From positions 186,001 to 250,000 of the forward strand of contig JANFAH010000067.1 of NCBI GenBank assembly GCA_024663395.1: 64,000 nt of DNA, read 5' to 3'. Of the stretch, positions 1-11,761 are shown piece after piece. Source of the DNA: Pisolithus tinctorius (taxonomy: Eukaryota > Basidiomycota > Agaricomycetes > Boletales > Pisolithaceae). Position 1 is the stretch's first letter; each line of letters starts with the position of its first letter. A model generated the notes under the pieces. It searched no databases, was not told where the DNA came from, and worked only from the letters and a program-made list of their open reading frames with translations. The position numbers and the translations under genes are program-made.

Positions 1-1916
1 ATCTCTAGGTGCAACTGAAGACACCCTTACATGGTACCAGGAAATGCAGAAATTGCACCTCACCATCAATACAGCAGCCATCAGTCAGAATGCACATGAC
101 CACCAGGCCAGCCAATTACTGTGGTTTTGGTCTATTGACATTCCTAGGGATACTGAATCAATTACATGGATGTCAGAATGTAGGTACTTCATCTATCATG
201 TGTTATGCTCCAAGCTGGGTGACTTTGTCAAATGGACTAGGCACAATCAACATGGATGGCACTTGACAGGCTGAACTTGTTGTAACCCCTATGGCTCAAC
301 TTCTTGATGACTTCTGGCAGAGTGTCCCCTTGGGTTTAGTGAGTTCTAATGAGATCACAATGAGGGAAGTGAAGAAGAGATCACAAAACAGCTGAGCTGC
401 AAAGTAGCAAAAAACTGAGGATACATGGTACAGTAAATCTAGCTTAAATACATCCTGGAAAGAGTACCATACCAGTCATATCCATGATCAATCAGTAACC
501 TGCAGTGTAAATGATGAAATGCAAAAGAGTCACACACAGTCATTGATGAAGGTAGAGATAGGAATGAGGGCCAAACTGGCTGTGCCATCAAGGTGCAGCA
601 AGGGGCTGGACTGCACAAACATCAAGGTGAAGCATTTGAAACATAGAGAGATCTGGGAAACAACAGATGAGCCATGCAGCTCAGGGCACAGCCTCCATCA
701 GTGGGTTGCCAGGGGACAAGTCCAGATGTCCTTGGATGTACAAGAGTCTGAGGACCAGTACCAACACAAATGTTGCAATGAGGCATGTAAGACATGTGAC
801 TGCAATAAAAGTCAATGACAATTGAAAAAGGCAACACCCCTGACCATGGCATAACATCATGTAGACAAGGTGATTCACTCTCATGTAAGTTTACCAGATT
901 CATTGGCTATGAGCAAAAGTGGTACAAGATTGCTGGACAGAAGAACAAGAATTGCTAATGACTGAGTTTTGATGGATGCTCAATTTCTTCAATCATCAAG
1001 CCACACAATGGTGGATCTTTCAGTCCAAATGTGAAGCAGTTGGGCCTAGCTGCTATGCTGCAAGGCAGATAGCAATATTTGAGCAACTTGCAGAGTGGAC
1101 TCAGTTGAAGCAGCAGGAGATGAATTTGATGGAAACACCCAATCTGATGGATCTTGACAATTTCAATACATAGTGATACTCAGACCAGCATCCTCCATGT
1201 AATGTACTTACATGGCCTCTGTGCAGAAGTTCCATTGATGTCATTGTTGCACATGTCTGCATCAGATTTTGCAAATGTTCCACTACCATCAAAGGCAGCA
1301 AATTGTAAAATGGATATTCAACTGCTGGGAACAACATATTGTATCCATGTCAGATTACTGAATGTGCATCTTGTGATGGAAAATACATTCAACTAATGTA
1401 AGAGGGTAGAATCCTCAGCATATCCTCCACCATCAACCTCACCAACTGCTGCAGTTGTATCTCCACCCTGGACATCACATTCCATAGGAAATGATGCATA
1501 TGCAATCTCATACCATTGCAGTTCCTCATTGAATGGCTGATCAGCATTCAATCCAGTTTGTGGGTCCAGTGGACAAGCAGCAGGGTCATTGGGGGGGTCC
1601 ATAGCAGTAAGAATGCTGACTTATGCATGACATGACTTATCACACCTCATTCCCAATTTGGAATGACTCAATGCATGACTCAAAAAAATTCACACAGTCT
1701 CATTACACTTGGGAACTGCTGTAAAAAAAGTGCTGATGTGAATTTTGCTCAGATCTGGTCCATTGTTCCATAGTTGGCTGTAATTTCCATCCACCATGTT
1801 ACAGATATATCTATATGAATAGTCTCAGTTGCACATGAGTAGCAACAATGTCTGAGGTGACAAAAGTATGGTGCAAGACTATATTTCCCTAAGTGTAACA
1901 ATACCAAGACACTTGG
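1..1916. other. Degenerate repeat-derived region, no intact gene
   Basis: No reading frame here is convincing as a gene. On the plus strand, positions 3-270 read in one frame with a Trp-rich stretch (WYQEM, WFWSIDIPRDTE, WMSECRYF), and 976-1173 gives a second fragment. Both resemble pieces of a decayed transposon-associated protein rather than exons of a host gene, but I cannot name the family. Only a handful of CpG dinucleotides occur before position 7380, so this is old, CpG-eroded sequence. The copia element begins at 1917. Confidence 0.4.
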
Positions 1917-2208
1917 TGTCAAGAATGCATTCCAGAATTACAGTAGCCTCTCAGAGTTTCACCCAGAGGGCTCAGAGTTTCTCCCCAACCCTTGGAATTA
2001 AATTCCAATGTCACTACACTTACTAATTACAGTACTATAAATTTTCCACACTGTTCTTTTCCACCTCAGTGACTACTTCATGCACTGAGGTGAGCATACC
2101 TATACTTACATTCATTTACTTGGTACTGATGTAGTGTAGATGCTCATAACTTCATTAGGTACCAATACAGTGACTACTTCATGCACTGAGATACTCATAA
2201 CTTTGTTA
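1917..2208 (+). repeat. 5' LTR of copia element (292 bp)
   Basis: Starts TGTCAAGAATG and ends CTTTGTTA, so the ends are TG...TA rather than TG...CA. It aligns along its length with the 3' LTR at 6675-6894 but carries two extra segments: one near 1955-1975, and a partial duplication of the promoter-proximal end (a second copy of the ACTACTTCATGCACTGAG block near 2172-2190). The self-complementary block CCTCAGTG...CACTGAGG near 2066-2094 can form a hairpin. Confidence 0.9.
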
Positions 2209-2223
2209 GGTTATGAGCCCTGC
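2209..2223 (+). other. Primer-binding site, half-tRNA(iMet) type
   Basis: GGTTATGAGCCCTGC directly abuts the 5' LTR. It is complementary to the anticodon stem-loop of initiator methionine tRNA (anticodon CAU), not to a tRNA 3' terminus. Drosophila copia and yeast Ty5 are known to prime from an internally cleaved tRNA(iMet) in this way, so the match supports the copia assignment. Confidence 0.75.
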
Positions 2224-2272
2224 TCTCATGCTCTAATTCTGAAAGAGTTATTACACAGCAACACTACCCACT

Positions 2273-3180
2273 ATGGCAAAAGACAATCATTCCTTACAAG
2301 TCCCAACCCTAAATGCAGACAGAAGCAACTGGCTATACTACAAGGCTCAGGTTGAATGGGCCATCAGTTCGAAAGGGCTGATTGGACACCTGACCAGCTT
2401 GGATGTGAAACTGGAGGACCCTTCAGCAGGAAAAGACTCCTCCTGGAAGCCCACAGTCATGGAGCAAAAACTTGTCAGTGAATACCCAGAAAAACTTTGG
2501 CAATGGGCAAAGGACAATGGATACACCAAGCAAGTGATCACTGTGTCACTCCTGGAATCATTGTCCTTCAAGTTCTGAAGGAAGAGACTGCAAAGAGTGT
2601 GTGGGGTGTCCTCACAGATCTTTTCCAAAACTGCTCTCACATTGTCACAATTGATCTTCAGAGAAAACTCCAAGAATCTCACTGTTCAGAAAAAGGTGAT
2701 GTCTGTGCTCACTTTGACAAGATGTGCATGCTGTGCAAACAACTTGCTGCACTTGGACAGTCTATCACAGACAATGACTTCACAGCAATCATTCTCAGCT
2801 CACTTCCTACTTCATATGACTCCAACCTTGCAGCTATGACATCTTCAGCCCTGGTCATGCAAAAGGACCTATCTCTGGACTTTATAATTAAAGTAATTTC
2901 TGACAAATATGATAGGCACCAAATGCAGATGAAGAGGGGCAACACTGGAAACTCCATAAATTCCAAAGACACAGCTTACTCAGCAAAGGATGGAAAGAAG
3001 TCAACTTGTGAAAATTGTGGAAAGAAAGGTCATGCAAGAGACCAATGCTGGGAAGAGGGTGGTGGACAAGCTGGGCAAGCACCCAAGTGGTTCCAGAACA
3101 AGGGAAAAGGGAAAAAGAAGGAGAAAGGCTCCAGAAAAGCAGCCACTGCAGCCAGTGCAACAGCCAGCTCAAGTGCATGA
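2273..3180 (+). pseudogene. copia Gag (UBN2/retrotran_gag type), frameshifted
   Basis: The ATG at 2273 opens a frame that ends at a TGA at 2576-2578. The rest of Gag continues in another frame to 3178-3180, so one frameshift near 2520-2575 separates the halves. The N-terminal half has the NADRSNWLYYKAQVEWAI start typical of copia Gag. The C-terminal half ends with a CCHC zinc knuckle (CENCGKKGHARDQC, about 3006-3048) and a Lys-rich tail. Gag forms the virus-like particle and binds element RNA. It is broken, so not functional as it stands. Confidence 0.85.
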
Positions 3181-3199
3181 CCAGCACTGACTCCAAACC

Positions 3200-6100
3200 T
3201 GATGGAGTTTGGCTAGTGCACCTGCAGGATGATGATTGGCTAACAGAAATTGTGGAGGAAGAAATTCCAAACCCCCAGGACATCATTATTGATGAAGGAG
3301 ATGCATACATGAACACCTTTGATCATGCTCTGCTCACAGGTGAAAGCCTAAATTCTGCAGAGGAGACCATCCTGTTTGACTCAGGCACTTCACATCATAT
3401 GTTCTCCTACCACAGCAAATTCCTTGACCATAAGCCAATCATTCCCAAACCTATCACTGCTGCTGATAACCACACCTTCCATGCCATTGGAAAAGGTGAC
3501 CTTGCAATCTCACTCCCAAATGGCACTGCACAAACCCATATTCAACTCAAGGACATGCTCTATGCTCCCAAGGTGGGAATCACACTTGTTTCAGTTAGCA
3601 AACTTGATGTCACTGGGTATGTGGCATTATTCCAAGACAAGCATTGTCAAATTTTTGATGCTCAGAAAAAGTAAGTAGCTGAAATTCCAATGCAAAAAGG
3701 CCTCTACTGCCTCAAACAAGCTTGTTGTGCCTTTGCAGGCCTAGCTAAGGCCATGGAATCCCTAACCATGGAGGAGATACACATCAGGCTTGGCCATATT
3801 GCTCCCAAAGCCATCCAGCACATGCTGAAGGATGGCACAATCACCAGAATTAAGCTGGATGAGGCACATTCTACCATGGGCACATGCAATTCATGTGAAT
3901 ATGCCAAAGCAACTCAGAAGCCCATTGGGAAGGAGTGCAACCCACCCCACCATGAACACCTTGGTGACAAGGTCCACCCAGACCTTTGGGGACCTTCTCC
4001 AGTCCAAATCCCAGGCCACAGTCAATACTACATGTCATTCACAGATGACCACACCTGTTACACCAAGCTGTACCTCTGGAAGACAAAAGCCAAGACCTTC
4101 ATGTCATACAAGGCCTATGAAGCATGGCTGAACACACAGTTTGACACCAAAGTCAAGCAACTTTGCTTGGATCAAGGGGGAGAATACCTTAGTGTGGAAT
4201 TTTCAGAATATCTGAAATCCTGAGGCACAGAACAATGCATAACCATCCATGATACCCCCAAACACAATGGAGTTGCAGAATGACTCAACAGAACACTCAT
4301 TGAGCATGTATGTGTGATGATTCATGCCAGCAGCCTACCCAAGAACCTCTGGGGGGAGGCCATCATGCATGCAACTTAGCTCAAAAACCACTCATCAACT
4401 CACCATCTAGGCACCAAGACTCCCTACAAAATGCTCTACAACAGACCACACAACCTCTCAAAAATCCCAGTCTGGGGATGTTGTGTCAAGGTCCATGATA
4501 CCTCCAGCTCCAAGCTAGACATGCAAGTCCAAGATGGGCACTGGGTAGGTTTTGACCTGAGAGTGATGGCCACCACATCTACTGGCCTGACACACAAGCA
4601 GTTGGAATTGAACAAAGTGTCATTTTTGAGTGCTGGGATGTGTCCATACCACACAGTGTGCCACTCGAGGGGGAGCAGGGGAATTCTGACACCTCAGGAG
4701 GAAATTCTGAAGCCTCAAAACAAAATTCCACAGCTTCACAAGGAAATTCCAAGGCCTTGCAGATAGTTGAGTGACCCACCAAAACAACTCCAGAAATTCC
4801 AAGACCCATTTTGCACCCACTTGGAGACAATTTTGAAACACCTCCACCTCAACCTCGTCATTCCACTTGCCAGTGCTTTGAGTCAGATTATATGAGGTGC
4901 CTATGTGCAGGGGAAGGCACTCATGATGGACACATCCCTCTTGACTTTGTAAAAGAACTCCAAGAGAGTGATAGCAACCCAAACAGCCTGAAATCCTGAG
5001 AAAATACTACCTATGTATTTGATGACAAACTAGCTGCTGATGAAGATGACACTAACATCATGCATGCTATGGTGGCAGGGATGGCTGAAGCCAAAGGGCT
5101 GGATCCATCAACAGTACATGAGGCAAAATCCCAAGCTGACTGACTGAAGTGGCAAAATGCCATAAATGCAGAATTACAGAGCCTAGAGGAAGCACACACC
5201 TGGGACATTGTTGAGTGCCCAAAAGGTGCAAATGTTGTAGGATGCAAATGGGTCTTCAAGATCAAATGCAATGCCACTGGAGAAATTGAGAAATACAAAG
5301 CCCACCTAGTCACTAAGGGCTACTCTCAGATACAGGGCATTGACTATGACAAAACCTATGCTCCCATTGCAAGGCTTGCATCACTTTGCACCATACTCAC
5401 AATTGCCACATGCAATGACTGGGACATTGATGTCTTTGATTTCCACTCAGCATTCCTCAATGGCAAACTCAGAGATGGTGAAGACATCTATATGGAGCTC
5501 CCTGAGGGCTATGCTAAAGGGCAGAATTTTTCCCATCCAGTTGGGAAGCTAAACATTGCATTATATGGCTCGAAACAAGGCACACTTCAATGGTACCAGA
5601 AGCTATGTGCCACTCTTGCAGATCTTGGGCTCACCAGGGCACACACAGACTGGGGAGTATTCTATGGTCACATAGGACCAGAAATCCTCATCCTTGCCAG
5701 CCATGTTGGCAACTGCACTGTAACAGGCAGTTCCCCATCATTAATTCACTCATTTAAACAGGAGATCAGCACTCATTTTAAAATCTCTGACCTAGGGCCC
5801 ATCAGTTGGCTACTCAGAATGAAGGTGATGCAGAATAGAGAAGCCTGCACCATATCCCTGTCACAGCAGTCATATATTGAGGCCATCCTGATGAAATATA
5901 ACCTCACCAACTGCAAGCCTGCTGCAATTCTGATGGACCCCAGAATATAACTCTCTTGTGGAGAAATTCCACAGTCAGCTGAAGAAGCTGCATGCATGAA
6001 AAACATACCCTACCATGCCACTGTAGGCTCCCTCATGCACCTTGCTGTTGGAACATGCCCAGACATTGCATTCACTGTCTCCACAGTCATGCAGTTCAAT

Positions 6101-6662
6101 AACACACCCAACATGACTCACTGGGAAGCTGTAAAATGAATCTACAGGTATATTGCAGGCACAAAAGCACTCACTTTGACATTTGGAAATACAGAATGAG
6201 GCCTCAGGGGCTATACCAATGCAGATGGAGCTTCACAGGAGCATCAATGTGCTATAAGCAGATATGCTTATCTACTGGATGGAGGAGCTATCAGTTGGGC
6301 TTTGCAGAAACAAGAACTTGTAACACTCTTGACTGCTGAAGCAGAGTATGTTGCAGCAACTCATACAGCCAAAGAGGGCTTGTGGCTTCAATGACTCATC
6401 AGGGAAGTTTTCCAACCACTCAAACATCCTATCCCACTGTATTCTGACAGCCAATCCACCATTGCACTCACCAAGGATGGCAGCTACCATGCTCACACCA
6501 AGCACATCAATATATGATACCATTTCATTCATTTCGCTGTGGAAAATCATTCCTTTCATTTAATTTATTGTCCTACTGATGACATGGTCACCAATACCCT
6601 TAGCAAACCTTTACCTAGCATCAAGGCAAAACACTTCACATCTGCACTCAGACTTCATTCCA
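3200..6662 (+). pseudogene. copia Pol: protease, integrase, RT, RNase H, multiply broken
   Basis: Segments in order: aspartic protease with DSGTSHHM (about 3378-3401); GAG-pre-integrase zinc region (LGHIAPK...CNSCEYAK, 3795-3910); integrase core with HPDLWGPS, a DQGGEY block near 4170 and a NGVAE block near 4270; reverse transcriptase (CKWVFKIK, FDFHSAFLNG, LYGSKQ) from 5140 to 5950; RNase H (TAEAEYVAA, HTKHI) 6150-6600. The RT YVDD box has decayed to a non-catalytic sequence near 5695-5712. Stops occur in integrase (after KS at 4221 and in VAE-stop-LN near 4281), before RT and in RNase H. Many match Arg or Trp positions hit by transitions. Confidence 0.9.
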
Positions 6663-6663
6663 A

Positions 6664-6674
6664 TTGAGGGGGAG
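6664..6674 (+). other. Polypurine tract before 3' LTR
   Basis: TTGAGGGGGAG lies immediately 5' of the LTR start TGTCAAG. This is the position where plus-strand synthesis is primed in LTR retrotransposons, and it fixes the LTR boundary at 6675. Confidence 0.8.
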
Positions 6675-6894
6675 TGTCAAGAATGTGTTCTGGAATTATG
6701 GTAGCCTCTCAGAGTTTCTCCCTGACCCTTGGAATTAAATTCCAATGTCACTATGCTTACTAATTATGGTACTATAAATTTTCTGCACTGTTCTTTTCCA
6801 CCTCAGTGACTACTTCATGCACTGAGGTGAGCATACCTATACTTACATTCATTTACTTGGTACTGACATAGTGTAGATACTCATAACTTTGTTA
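6675..6894 (+). repeat. 3' LTR of copia element (220 bp)
   Basis: Matches the 5' LTR apart from the two segments missing here and scattered transitions. It is followed directly by CTTGG, the target-site duplication. Confidence 0.9.
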
Positions 6895-7372
6895 CTTGGG
6901 TGTTGAACCCAAAGATACATGACAAGAACACTCTTTGTGTGAGATGTGCTACATTCTTTGTAAGTAATAAGAAACATGCACATGAGTGCAAGACACTGTG
7001 AATACAATAAGCACAAGGGCATGCAAGTTAATTGTGCAAACAACAAGTATGAAAGACTTACACTGTGTCTTTCTGCACTTGACAGTGAGGTCTGTCATCT
7101 CCACACCCTGTTTCTTGAGCCAAAACCACCAAGTTATCCCATCAGTTGCCTGGTGCATTTTTGCACATCTTCAAGACTGCTTCAAATCAGGCAGCAGCCT
7201 TCACAGCAATACCTGAGGCCTTTCTGTGTGAAAAGTTCCAGATGTTCTCATTGACATGATGATGATGGCAGCTGGCATGTCTATACATATACTGAGGTTG
7301 GTCTGTTATCAATCCTGTCATCTCTCACTGCTTTGTCCTTTCAGTCAATCTTATGTCCTTCATCATAACCTC
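6895..7372. other. Intergenic, transition from CpG-poor to gene-like sequence
   Basis: Nothing recognisable. It probably contains the upstream region of the dehydrogenase gene. CpG remains rare up to about 7380, then becomes frequent. Confidence 0.4.
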
Positions 7373-8538
7373 ATGTCTGTATTCAACTCTTCTCGTCTTC
7401 TCAGGAAAACCGTCTTGGTCACTGGGGCAAGCTCTGGTATCGGCATGGTGAGATCTGTTAATTAGGTGTGCCAGTCTGTCCTAGCTGATAAGTCGACATT
7501 GAAAGGCAACAGCAGTGCTATTTGCAAAAGTGCACCCAGGAATGACCCCAAGGGTCACAGTTGTCTGGCACTGATGGATAGTTACTTACAGGGGTTCAAA
7601 TGTGATCGTTACTGCTTGGCAGGTGGATGCTCTACAGAAGGTAGTTGAGAGGTGTGTTGCTGTACACAAGGAAGCGGGTGCTCAGTATGGTGGCAAATTT
7701 GTTACCATCCCCTTCGATGTCTCTGACAAGAACCAAATTGCTTCCTTTTCCAACAAAATCCCTGCAGAGCTCCGGCGCATTGACATTCTTGGCGAGCCTT
7801 GACAACATCATAAACATAAATTTCATAATGTCTCCATTTCGGATACCCCTTTTGCACAGTAAACAACACAGGATATGTCATAGGTGTTGACTGTGTAGGA
7901 GATATCTCACTGGAGAACATGGAAGGAATGTTTGCCACCAACATGTTTGGCCTGATTACTTTGACCCAGCTTTTCGTCAAAGGTCACCATCTATGGTGAT
8001 TAGAAAGCTTGCATTTGCTCATATCCCTCCAGATTTCCAAGAAAGGGGCACTGGTCACATAATCAATATTGGTTCAATTGCAGGGAAGGAGCCCTATGCT
8101 GGTGGTAGCATTTACTGCACTACAAAGCATGCATTGCACGTGTTCACAGCAGCGTTGGTGAGTGAAGTTGTTGATACCCCTATCAGGGTAACAGAGATCC
8201 AGCCAGGTATGCTGCAACCAATAGTGAATGGGTGATGGTCGCACTACTGGATTGACTTTATCACTCAATAGGTATGGTCGAGGCAGAATTCTCCATCATC
8301 AGGTGCAGGGGCGACAAAACAGCAGCAGATAAGGTGTATAATGGTCTACAACCTTGTAGGTGACTCCTATGTGAAGGTTGCTGGTAACCTGCTAATACAG
8401 ATACCAGTGGTTGCTGAGGATATCGCTGAAGAAATTGTCTGGGCAGCATCACGTCCACCACACATGAACATCGCAGAACTATTTGTTCTCCCCGTTAACC
8501 AGGCCTCTGCTACTATTACTTACCGGTCCAAAGCTTGA
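7373..8538 (+). CDS. Short-chain dehydrogenase/reductase, YdfG / yeast YMR226C-like, 7 predicted exons
   Basis: Predicted NADP-dependent oxidoreductase of the classical SDR family, cytosolic. My exon model is 7373-7447, 7506-7529, 7592-7791, 7860-7982, 8033-8206, 8272-8355 and 8408-8538. Visible motifs are the Rossmann cofactor site TGASSGIG in exon 1, a NNTG block (NNAG in most relatives) opening exon 4, the catalytic Ser in INIGSIAG, the YCTTK (YxxxK) pair in exon 5, and a C-terminal [11 protein letters not shown] / LPVNQAS block typical of the YMR226C group. ATG 7373 gives a normal short N-terminus. Oddities: intron 3 (7792-7859) has a GC donor, and the exon 2-exon 3 junction is off by one base with standard sites, so there is either an unusual splice or a frameshift. 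It could therefore be an early pseudogene. Confidence 0.75.
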
Positions 8539-8680
8539 ACGGGCAAAGGCCCTATAGAGGCAGCTCTCCAAGATAAACCATGTCTATATTAACAACAGTA
8601 ATGCCATCGAGGAGAGATTTGAGGGTAATAAAGATACAGCAATGCAACAATAACAACATGCAGAACAAATGCGAGGTAAA

Positions 8681-11652
8681 TCAGCCATTTGGCTTCTTGT
8701 TCTTCGATCTAGTCGTCCCCATGGGGACAGGTTCCGCTTCGACGTCGTTGTCGTACATAAACTTTCTGATAATAACATGGTCTTGAACGAGTTGGAGAGG
8801 CGGACGGTTATCAATGTCCATAATGTTCCCCAGTGTATCTAGGCGAAGATTCCGCGATTGTAATTGTTTGAGACCAGCAGTCCTTCAGAAAAAAATGCAT
8901 ACCTTAGAAGACGGCGCTAAACAACCCTTTGCGTGGGGGTCATGCTGCTGAAACCGTGGCATTGGATGAACGTCTTCAATATATACTGTGGTGGCCAGTC
9001 TGCGACACCACTTGACTTGTTTCGTCGGCCTTACTTGCTCGCCCTTATCTCCCTCCCCAAACCGTGGTCTCTTGATAGGTGACAATCTCTCGGGCGTCTC
9101 AAAATCTTCCTCATCTCCTGGAGCTCTAAAGCGCCTAGTAGGCATCAAGTCCACGTTTTCGTCGTGCCCGTGACTGTCGAGCGTGTGGGTGGTGTGTTCA
9201 TTCATTCCCCCCATGTCGTTACCTTCTTCACTCCTTCGCGCCCTCCTCTGAGCTCGTTCCTTTCTCTGCCGGTCTTGTTCCTCTTTTTCGTTCTGGAGAA
9301 TGGTCCGTATCTTGACCGCTGGACTCTCTGGACGAAGGCCATCCTTCCTGATCACTTCCGTTGCAAAAATGGCTACAGTTTGCTGATTCCTCGCTGTATT
9401 CGACGACGTGAGTGCTCTTAATGCTGTCGCACTCATACCCATAAAGCCACTTTCTTCTCGGGTTGGCGGTCGGCGACCAGCCTGACTAGACCGGGAGGTG
9501 TTGCTGAATACGCCATCAACGTCCGAAGTAGCTTGGCGTGTGCGAGATGATCTCTTCAAGTCTGACTTCCTCCTGCTTGGTTGCGAGTCGAGGTCATTTT
9601 CCTTGAGAGCAATGGCAGAAGCCTGAGGCAACAGAGGCTTTAGATTGCGGCCTCCTGGGTTTGTCAATGCTGTGACGGAAAGAGGCCGCGATTCCTGTGC
9701 TTCTGAAGGCAACCGAGGAGCGTTCGAATCAGGTAACGTTTTCTCTCCGCTTTCAACGCTCGCTTTCGTAGGTGGGTAGTGTGCTGCGAGCATACCATCG
9801 ACAACTTTGCGAAACAAGATCGGTGTATTAGGTTTCTGGGGACTTGGTGCATGTGCGCTAAGCACCGGGAATGAATTTGGAGGCTTCACAGCGTGCTTGC
9901 CACCGAACGTCCCGGGCGTTACCTGACGAACACTAGCTGAACGAAAGCTAGGTTCGGATGCCCCTGCTTCCAGAGCCCACTTTCTCTTTGAAGTTTTAGC
10001 CGCTGAGCTAACAGACGAAGAGAGCCCATTGACATTCTGATTGGTTAGGTCATGAACATTGTCGTGTCCATCTTCACCGCAGGGGCGCGTGAGAGGAATC
10101 GGCTTCTGGGTAAACAAGCTTAGTGGCTCACAGTAGGGTCTTCGTTTGGGAATACTCACAGAATTTAGTTCTAATTTAGAGATAGAATTGGTGTTTGCGC
10201 GGTTAGCACTCGTCTGCGGTCGAGCATAAGGTTTGGCATTCATCCTGGGAATAAGGCTGCCCACAGAACGTTGTCTGAGGTGAGATTTATCAGGACTAAC
10301 AGGGAGAATCCTCCTAGTGGCGTCTGGCACGGTGGTTTCCTCTGTCTCATTCTCCTCTGGAATGGGATATGTCGAACCAGCTTCCGCCTTCTCCACCGGT
10401 ACAAGGGGGAAGGGTAATGTGGGGGTAGCTCTTGGTGTTGTCAAGTGCGGAAACATCGGTTCTTTATCTTTTCCATCTCCACGAGTTCTCGTTGACGCTG
10501 GGGAAGGTTCAACGGAGCGGCTTCGAACAGACGAATGAATGGACGGTTGTGGCTCTACAGACGCACTACGCGTCCGTAGAATTGTGGGCATAGGCGGCAG
10601 AATTATCCTAGTGGTCGGGCGACTTGGAGACTCTGGACACCCTGCGACAAGCACTCGTTTTGCGGGACTGTGTGACGGGTTATCGGGACGTGAGAAGACT
10701 AGGCCACTTGTATTGGAGAAGCGTCGCGATTGACTCTCCAGCAGAGCACGGCGAGCTGTCTTCTGTAATGAAGGAATGGCATCGACAAGCGCATCGTGTA
10801 GTGGCACCCTCCTTGCAGGAGTCCGGTGGACACTATCATGAAAGTGTCCAGCTTTGAGAGAAGTGTCGTGAGCAACAGTCGACCGCGCAGGAACAGGAGA
10901 TGTAGTGAGGGTTGGCTGGAGCGTGGATGAGTTAGAAGATATTGGTTCCTGGTCCTGCTCGGGTACCGGTGGGACTTGTCGTTCCCGGGAGGATGGTAGA
11001 AGCTGTGTTAGTAGACCCTCGGACTGGGGAGACAAGGATCCTAATCTATCTTGGCACAACTTGTCATGGTCCCTGGCCACGACGAGCTTCCGCTTGCCCC
11101 TGCTCCTGGCGTTTGTTGCAACTACTTCGCCCTCGTCGGCAGAGCCTTCACGCAATAAGTCCAAGGCTTCCAATGTTCCAGCATCACCTGCAACCGGTAA
11201 TGATGGCGGTCCGAAATTCGAAGACTGTGGAGAGCAAGCTCTAACCGTACCATCCTCAGAGTCCTTCGGCTGTCCAGATACCCCAGGAAACTCTTCTGTG
11301 ATATATGATACTTCTTGTGCCGAAGACCGTGGCAGTGAAGAACCCTGTGTGCTACATTCAGCTTGCGCAGTTCGTATATGTATAGTGCTTGCTGAGTGCG
11401 GCTTAGTTACGCCATCAGCACATTCTGACCAAGACGTAAGTTCAGGAGAGACAAACAGAAAACCGAGAATGGCGGTTGGGCTGTTGCAATCGAGACAGAC
11501 GGAACATACACACCTAACACAATATTCTGTAGAGTAGATTCGGAACAAGATTTAAATGAAGTTAGGTCCGGTTGCAGAGCAGCGGAGACACCAGGGGCTG
11601 GTATTGTCGTGCTTTCAAGAGTATGCTCTCCGTTGAGCAGCACTTTGTGCAA
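8681..11652 (-). CDS. Large Ser/Pro-rich disordered protein of unknown function, host gene
   Basis: The main frame runs from about 11548 down to 8885 (887 codons). I extend it 5' with a first exon 11652-11514 (starts MHKVLLNGEHTLES) joined through an 89-bp intron (11513-11425; AG|GTGTGT donor, TCAG acceptor) so that the frame is kept. At the 3' end a TGA at 8885-8887 is followed, in the same frame, by about 65 more open codons ending at 8681. That tail reads like coding sequence (LRLDTLGNIMD, HVIIRKFMYDND). The region between KGCLAPSSK and TAGLKQ may hold an intron whose sites I cannot fix. The protein is low complexity with many SP/TP and basic clusters (IKRPRF), so a nuclear phosphoprotein is plausible. 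I do not recognise a domain. CpG content is normal for a host gene. Confidence 0.65.
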
Positions 11653-11761
11653 TATATGAACTTGTTTTCTGGAGAGAGTATAGGGCCTTAGAACGGAAGT
11701 GGATTCTCACGACTCGGAGCGGACGCGTTCGGACTACGCACGACTTGCCAAATCTAACACC
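11653..11761. promoter_or_regulatory. Shared divergent promoter region
   Basis: Only 109 bp separate the predicted start of the minus-strand disordered-protein gene from the preferred start of the plus-strand Crinkler-kinase gene, so both must share this interval or use sequence inside each other's 5' ends. I see no clear TATA box. It contains an in-frame upstream ATG at 11699 for the plus-strand gene. Confidence 0.5.

Larger units (their letters stand above)
1917..6894 (+). mobile_element. Ty1/copia LTR retrotransposon, complete ends, coding region decayed
   Basis: Two LTRs bound an internal region holding gag, protease, integrase, reverse transcriptase and RNase H in copia order (integrase before RT). 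The 5-bp direct repeat CTTGG lies immediately outside both ends (1912-1916 and 6895-6899). A primer-binding site follows the 5' LTR and a purine-rich tract precedes the 3' LTR. Several in-frame stops and frameshifts interrupt gag and pol, so this copy cannot be autonomous. CpG is almost absent throughout, unlike the younger gypsy-1 element at 16.5-25.2 kb. Confidence 0.93.

Noticed and set aside
10905..11537. Plus-strand frame of 210 codons opposite the disordered-protein gene
   Set aside because: It is an antisense shadow of the minus-strand frame, which has the introns and flanking exons of a real gene.
11699..11761. Upstream in-frame ATG as start of the Crinkler-kinase gene
   Set aside because: It would add 21 charged residues before the header; the ATG at 11762 has a better context and starts right at the domain. 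It is not excluded.
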